In this document: positions 62,796 to 64,000 of the stretch, one piece after another
Layout of the letters: each line of letters opens with the position of its first letter
Numbering within the stretch: the first letter of the stretch is position 1
Assembly: GCF_015550425.1 (NCBI RefSeq)
Contig: NZ_JADNAT010000003.1
Span: forward strand, 62,001 to 126,000
DNA: 64,000 nucleotides
From: Clostridium sp. 1001275B_160808_H3
GTDB lineage: Bacteria; Bacillota; Clostridia; Clostridiales; Clostridiaceae
Reading direction: 5' to 3'
Made by a program: the position numbers and the translations under genes
Notes under the pieces: model-generated
The model's input: the letters and a program-made list of their open reading frames with translations, nothing else
Told to the model about the DNA's origin: nothing
Database searches by the model: none

Positions 62796-63347
62796 ATGGC
62801 AATAGATGTAATAGTAGCTGTAAGTAATGAGGAAATAGGACAAAAGATAAAGACTATTTTAATGGGAAGTAGTTATAATGTTTTAGCATTATGTACTTAT
62901 GGAAATGAACTTATACGTGCTATAAGGCAACTCTCACCATCTATAGTTATTAGTGGCTATAAATTTAAAGATATGACATTAATTGAAATTTACAATAATA
63001 TCGGTGAAGAATGTAGTTTTCTTGCAGTAGTAAATGAGCCATATAAATCTTTTGTTCAAGAAGAAACTGATATATTTTGCATATCTAGCCCTATAAACAA
63101 TTCAATTTTAATAACTTCATTAGATATGATTTATCAAAGTGAACGAAGAGTTAAGAAGTTAAAAGAGAAGGTAAATGTGTTAGAAACAAAAATAAATGAG
63201 CGAAAAGTTATAGAAAAAGCAAAAGGTATACTTATGCAACAAAAAGGTATGACTGAAAATGAAGCTTTTAGGTATATTCAAAAAAATAGCATGGACCTAG
63301 GACTAAAAATGATCGACTTTTCAAATAAAATTTTATTAGGAAAATAG
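62796..63347 (+). CDS. nitR: ANTAR-domain antiterminator, NitR-like
   Basis: This 183-residue protein has a receiver-like N-terminus (about residues 1-115) and a C-terminal ANTAR RNA-binding domain (about 125-180: ERKVIEKAKGILMQQKGMTENEAFRYIQKNSMD). The usual phospho-acceptor Asp is replaced: the strand-3 position reads SIVISGYKF, Gly for Asp. A short coiled coil (VKKLKEKVNVLETKI) joins the two. An antiterminator called NitR was described downstream of glnA in C. saccharobutylicum (from memory). GGGAG precedes ATG 62796, 25 bases after glnA, so it is in position to act on the glnA leader. Confidence 0.88.
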   Translation: MAIDVIVAVSNEEIGQKIKTILMGSSYNVLALCTYGNELIRAIRQLSPSIVISGYKFKDMTLIEIYNNIGEECSFLAVVNEPYKSFVQEETDIFCISSPINNSILITSLDMIYQSERRVKKLKEKVNVLETKINERKVIEKAKGILMQQKGMTENEAFRYIQKNSMDLGLKMIDFSNKILLGK

Positions 63348-63378
63348 ACAAAATTTTATTTGCTGATTCACAATAATA

Positions 63379-63399
63379 GGAGCTGTCTATGACAGCTCC
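63379..63399. repeat. hairpin between nitR and gltB
   Basis: GGAGCTGTC / GACAGCTCC (63379-63387 and 63391-63399) with a 3-base loop and no T-run. It could be a processing or weak attenuation site within the operon. Confidence 0.55.
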
Positions 63400-63445
63400 A
63401 TAAAACTATATTTAAATACTAGGAAAGAATGAAAGGAGGATAAAA

Positions 63446-64000
63446 ATGCATAATGATATAGGTTTATATAGAAGCTCTTTTGAGCATGATGCATGTGGAA
63501 TAGGTGCAGTAGTAAATATTGATGGTAAAAAGACTCATACGGCAGTAGAAGATGCTTTAAATATTTTAATTAACTTAGAACATAGAGGTGGAACAGGAGC
63601 TGACGGTAAAACTGGAGATGGATCAGGCATATTATTTCAAATTCCTCACAGATTTTTCAAAGAGGAAGTCCAGAGACTCGGAGTTATACTGCCAGATGAA
63701 GAAGAATATGCAGTTGGAATGTTCTTTTTACCAGTAGATGAATTTGACAAAGTAAATTGTATAAATATATTTGAAAAACTTTGCAATGAAGAAAGTCTTA
63801 AAATATTAGCATGGAGAGAAGTTCCAGTAAATCCAGCAGAGCTTGGAGATTTTGCAATTTCATCAATGCCATGTATTAAACAAGTTATAATAGAGAGACC
63901 TTATTATATTAAAGATGTTAAAGAATTTGAAAGAAAATTATATATATTAAGAAGAAGATTTGAAAAAGAATTAGTAACTGAAAATGCTTATATTTCATCT
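63446..64000 (+). CDS. gltB: glutamate synthase large subunit, 5' part
   Basis: The gene begins at ATG 63446 (AAGGAGG 6-7 bases upstream) and runs off the window after 185 codons. The N-terminal amidotransferase domain is visible: the Cys nucleophile in HDACGIGAVV, followed by LEHRGGTGADGKTGDGSGI, typical of GltB and the large subunit of NADPH-GOGAT. The Met-His-...-Cys start shows a propeptide before the catalytic Cys. It converts 2-oxoglutarate and glutamine to glutamate. With glnA and nitR it forms a nitrogen-assimilation locus. The full protein should be about 1500 residues. Confidence 0.95.
   Translation, partial: MHNDIGLYRSSFEHDACGIGAVVNIDGKKTHTAVEDALNILINLEHRGGTGADGKTGDGSGILFQIPHRFFKEEVQRLGVILPDEEEYAVGMFFLPVDEFDKVNCINIFEKLCNEESLKILAWREVPVNPAELGDFAISSMPCIKQVIIERPYYIKDVKEFERKLYILRRRFEKELVTENAYISS

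Overview
The window looks like ordinary chromosome from a spore-forming Clostridium (Clostridium sensu stricto type). The DNA is very AT-rich and codon use is A/T-ending throughout. Genes have strong AGGAGG-type ribosome sites, and most transcription units end in a hairpin plus T-run. Clostridial hallmarks include an IspH-ribosomal S1 fusion, a class II galT, CotJC/CotF-type spore coat genes, and a glnA-ANTAR-gltB nitrogen locus. I see no rRNA, tRNA, CRISPR array, prophage or insertion sequence.

Layout. 1-5.1 kb: 3' end of a YgjP-like metallopeptidase gene, a lipoprotein, small clostridial proteins, a CoA-type NUDIX hydrolase, a purine permease and a TPR glycosyltransferase. 5.2-10.5 kb: a CsoR-CopZ copper pair, then a MarR gene divergent from a heterodimeric ABC exporter. 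10.7-15.7 kb: Leloir cluster galK-galE-galT-galR. 15.7-19.9 kb: a two-gene ATP-dependent 2-hydroxyacyl-CoA dehydratase-like system. 20-26.5 kb: lipid kinase, ABC/FtsX transporter, methyltransferase, unknown gene. 26.6-33.4 kb: a repeat-rich spacer, a SWIM-SNF2 helicase, a Mn-catalase/CotF coat pair and an M32 carboxypeptidase. 33.6-37.5 kb is a looser accessory stretch with small membrane proteins, a YcxB-like protein, a VOC protein and a truncated malic enzyme. 37.5-45.3 kb: LtaS-type synthase, OPT transporter plus PqqD-like protein, a frameshifted small gene and a GH31 glucosidase. 45.3-48.3 kb: nitroreductase/HxlR, tandem glutathione peroxidases and OhrR. 48.4-58.2 kb: RNA modification and housekeeping genes (rluB-like, mnmM-like, rpiR, yhiN-like, cmk, ispH-rpsA, GNAT, ferritin-like, miaB). 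58.3-64 kb: TerC, an alanine-type T-box controlling an Lrp/AsnC regulator plus aminotransferase, then glnA-nitR-gltB with a leader terminator.

The best-supported regulation is in RNA. At 61.3-61.4 kb the glnA leader has a hairpin whose six-base loop fits the ANTAR rule (A at 1, G at 4). Its 3' arm is also the 5' arm of a terminator, and an ANTAR protein is encoded just after glnA. At 59.3-59.55 kb is a full T-box whose specifier (GCA) and T-box base (TGGT) both suit tRNA-Ala. Transcription-factor sites with clear inverted repeats lie next to csoR, marR, hxlR, gpx and ohrR.

The least understood parts are the split hydroxyacyl-CoA dehydratase-like pair, the OPT-PqqD pair, the G-rich leader of the purine permease, the period-12 repeats before galK and the GTGAAAA-rich spacer before the SNF2 gene. 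Several starts were moved from the longest ORF on the basis of ribosome binding sites; these choices are stated per gene. All functional names come from recognising motifs by eye, not from searches.
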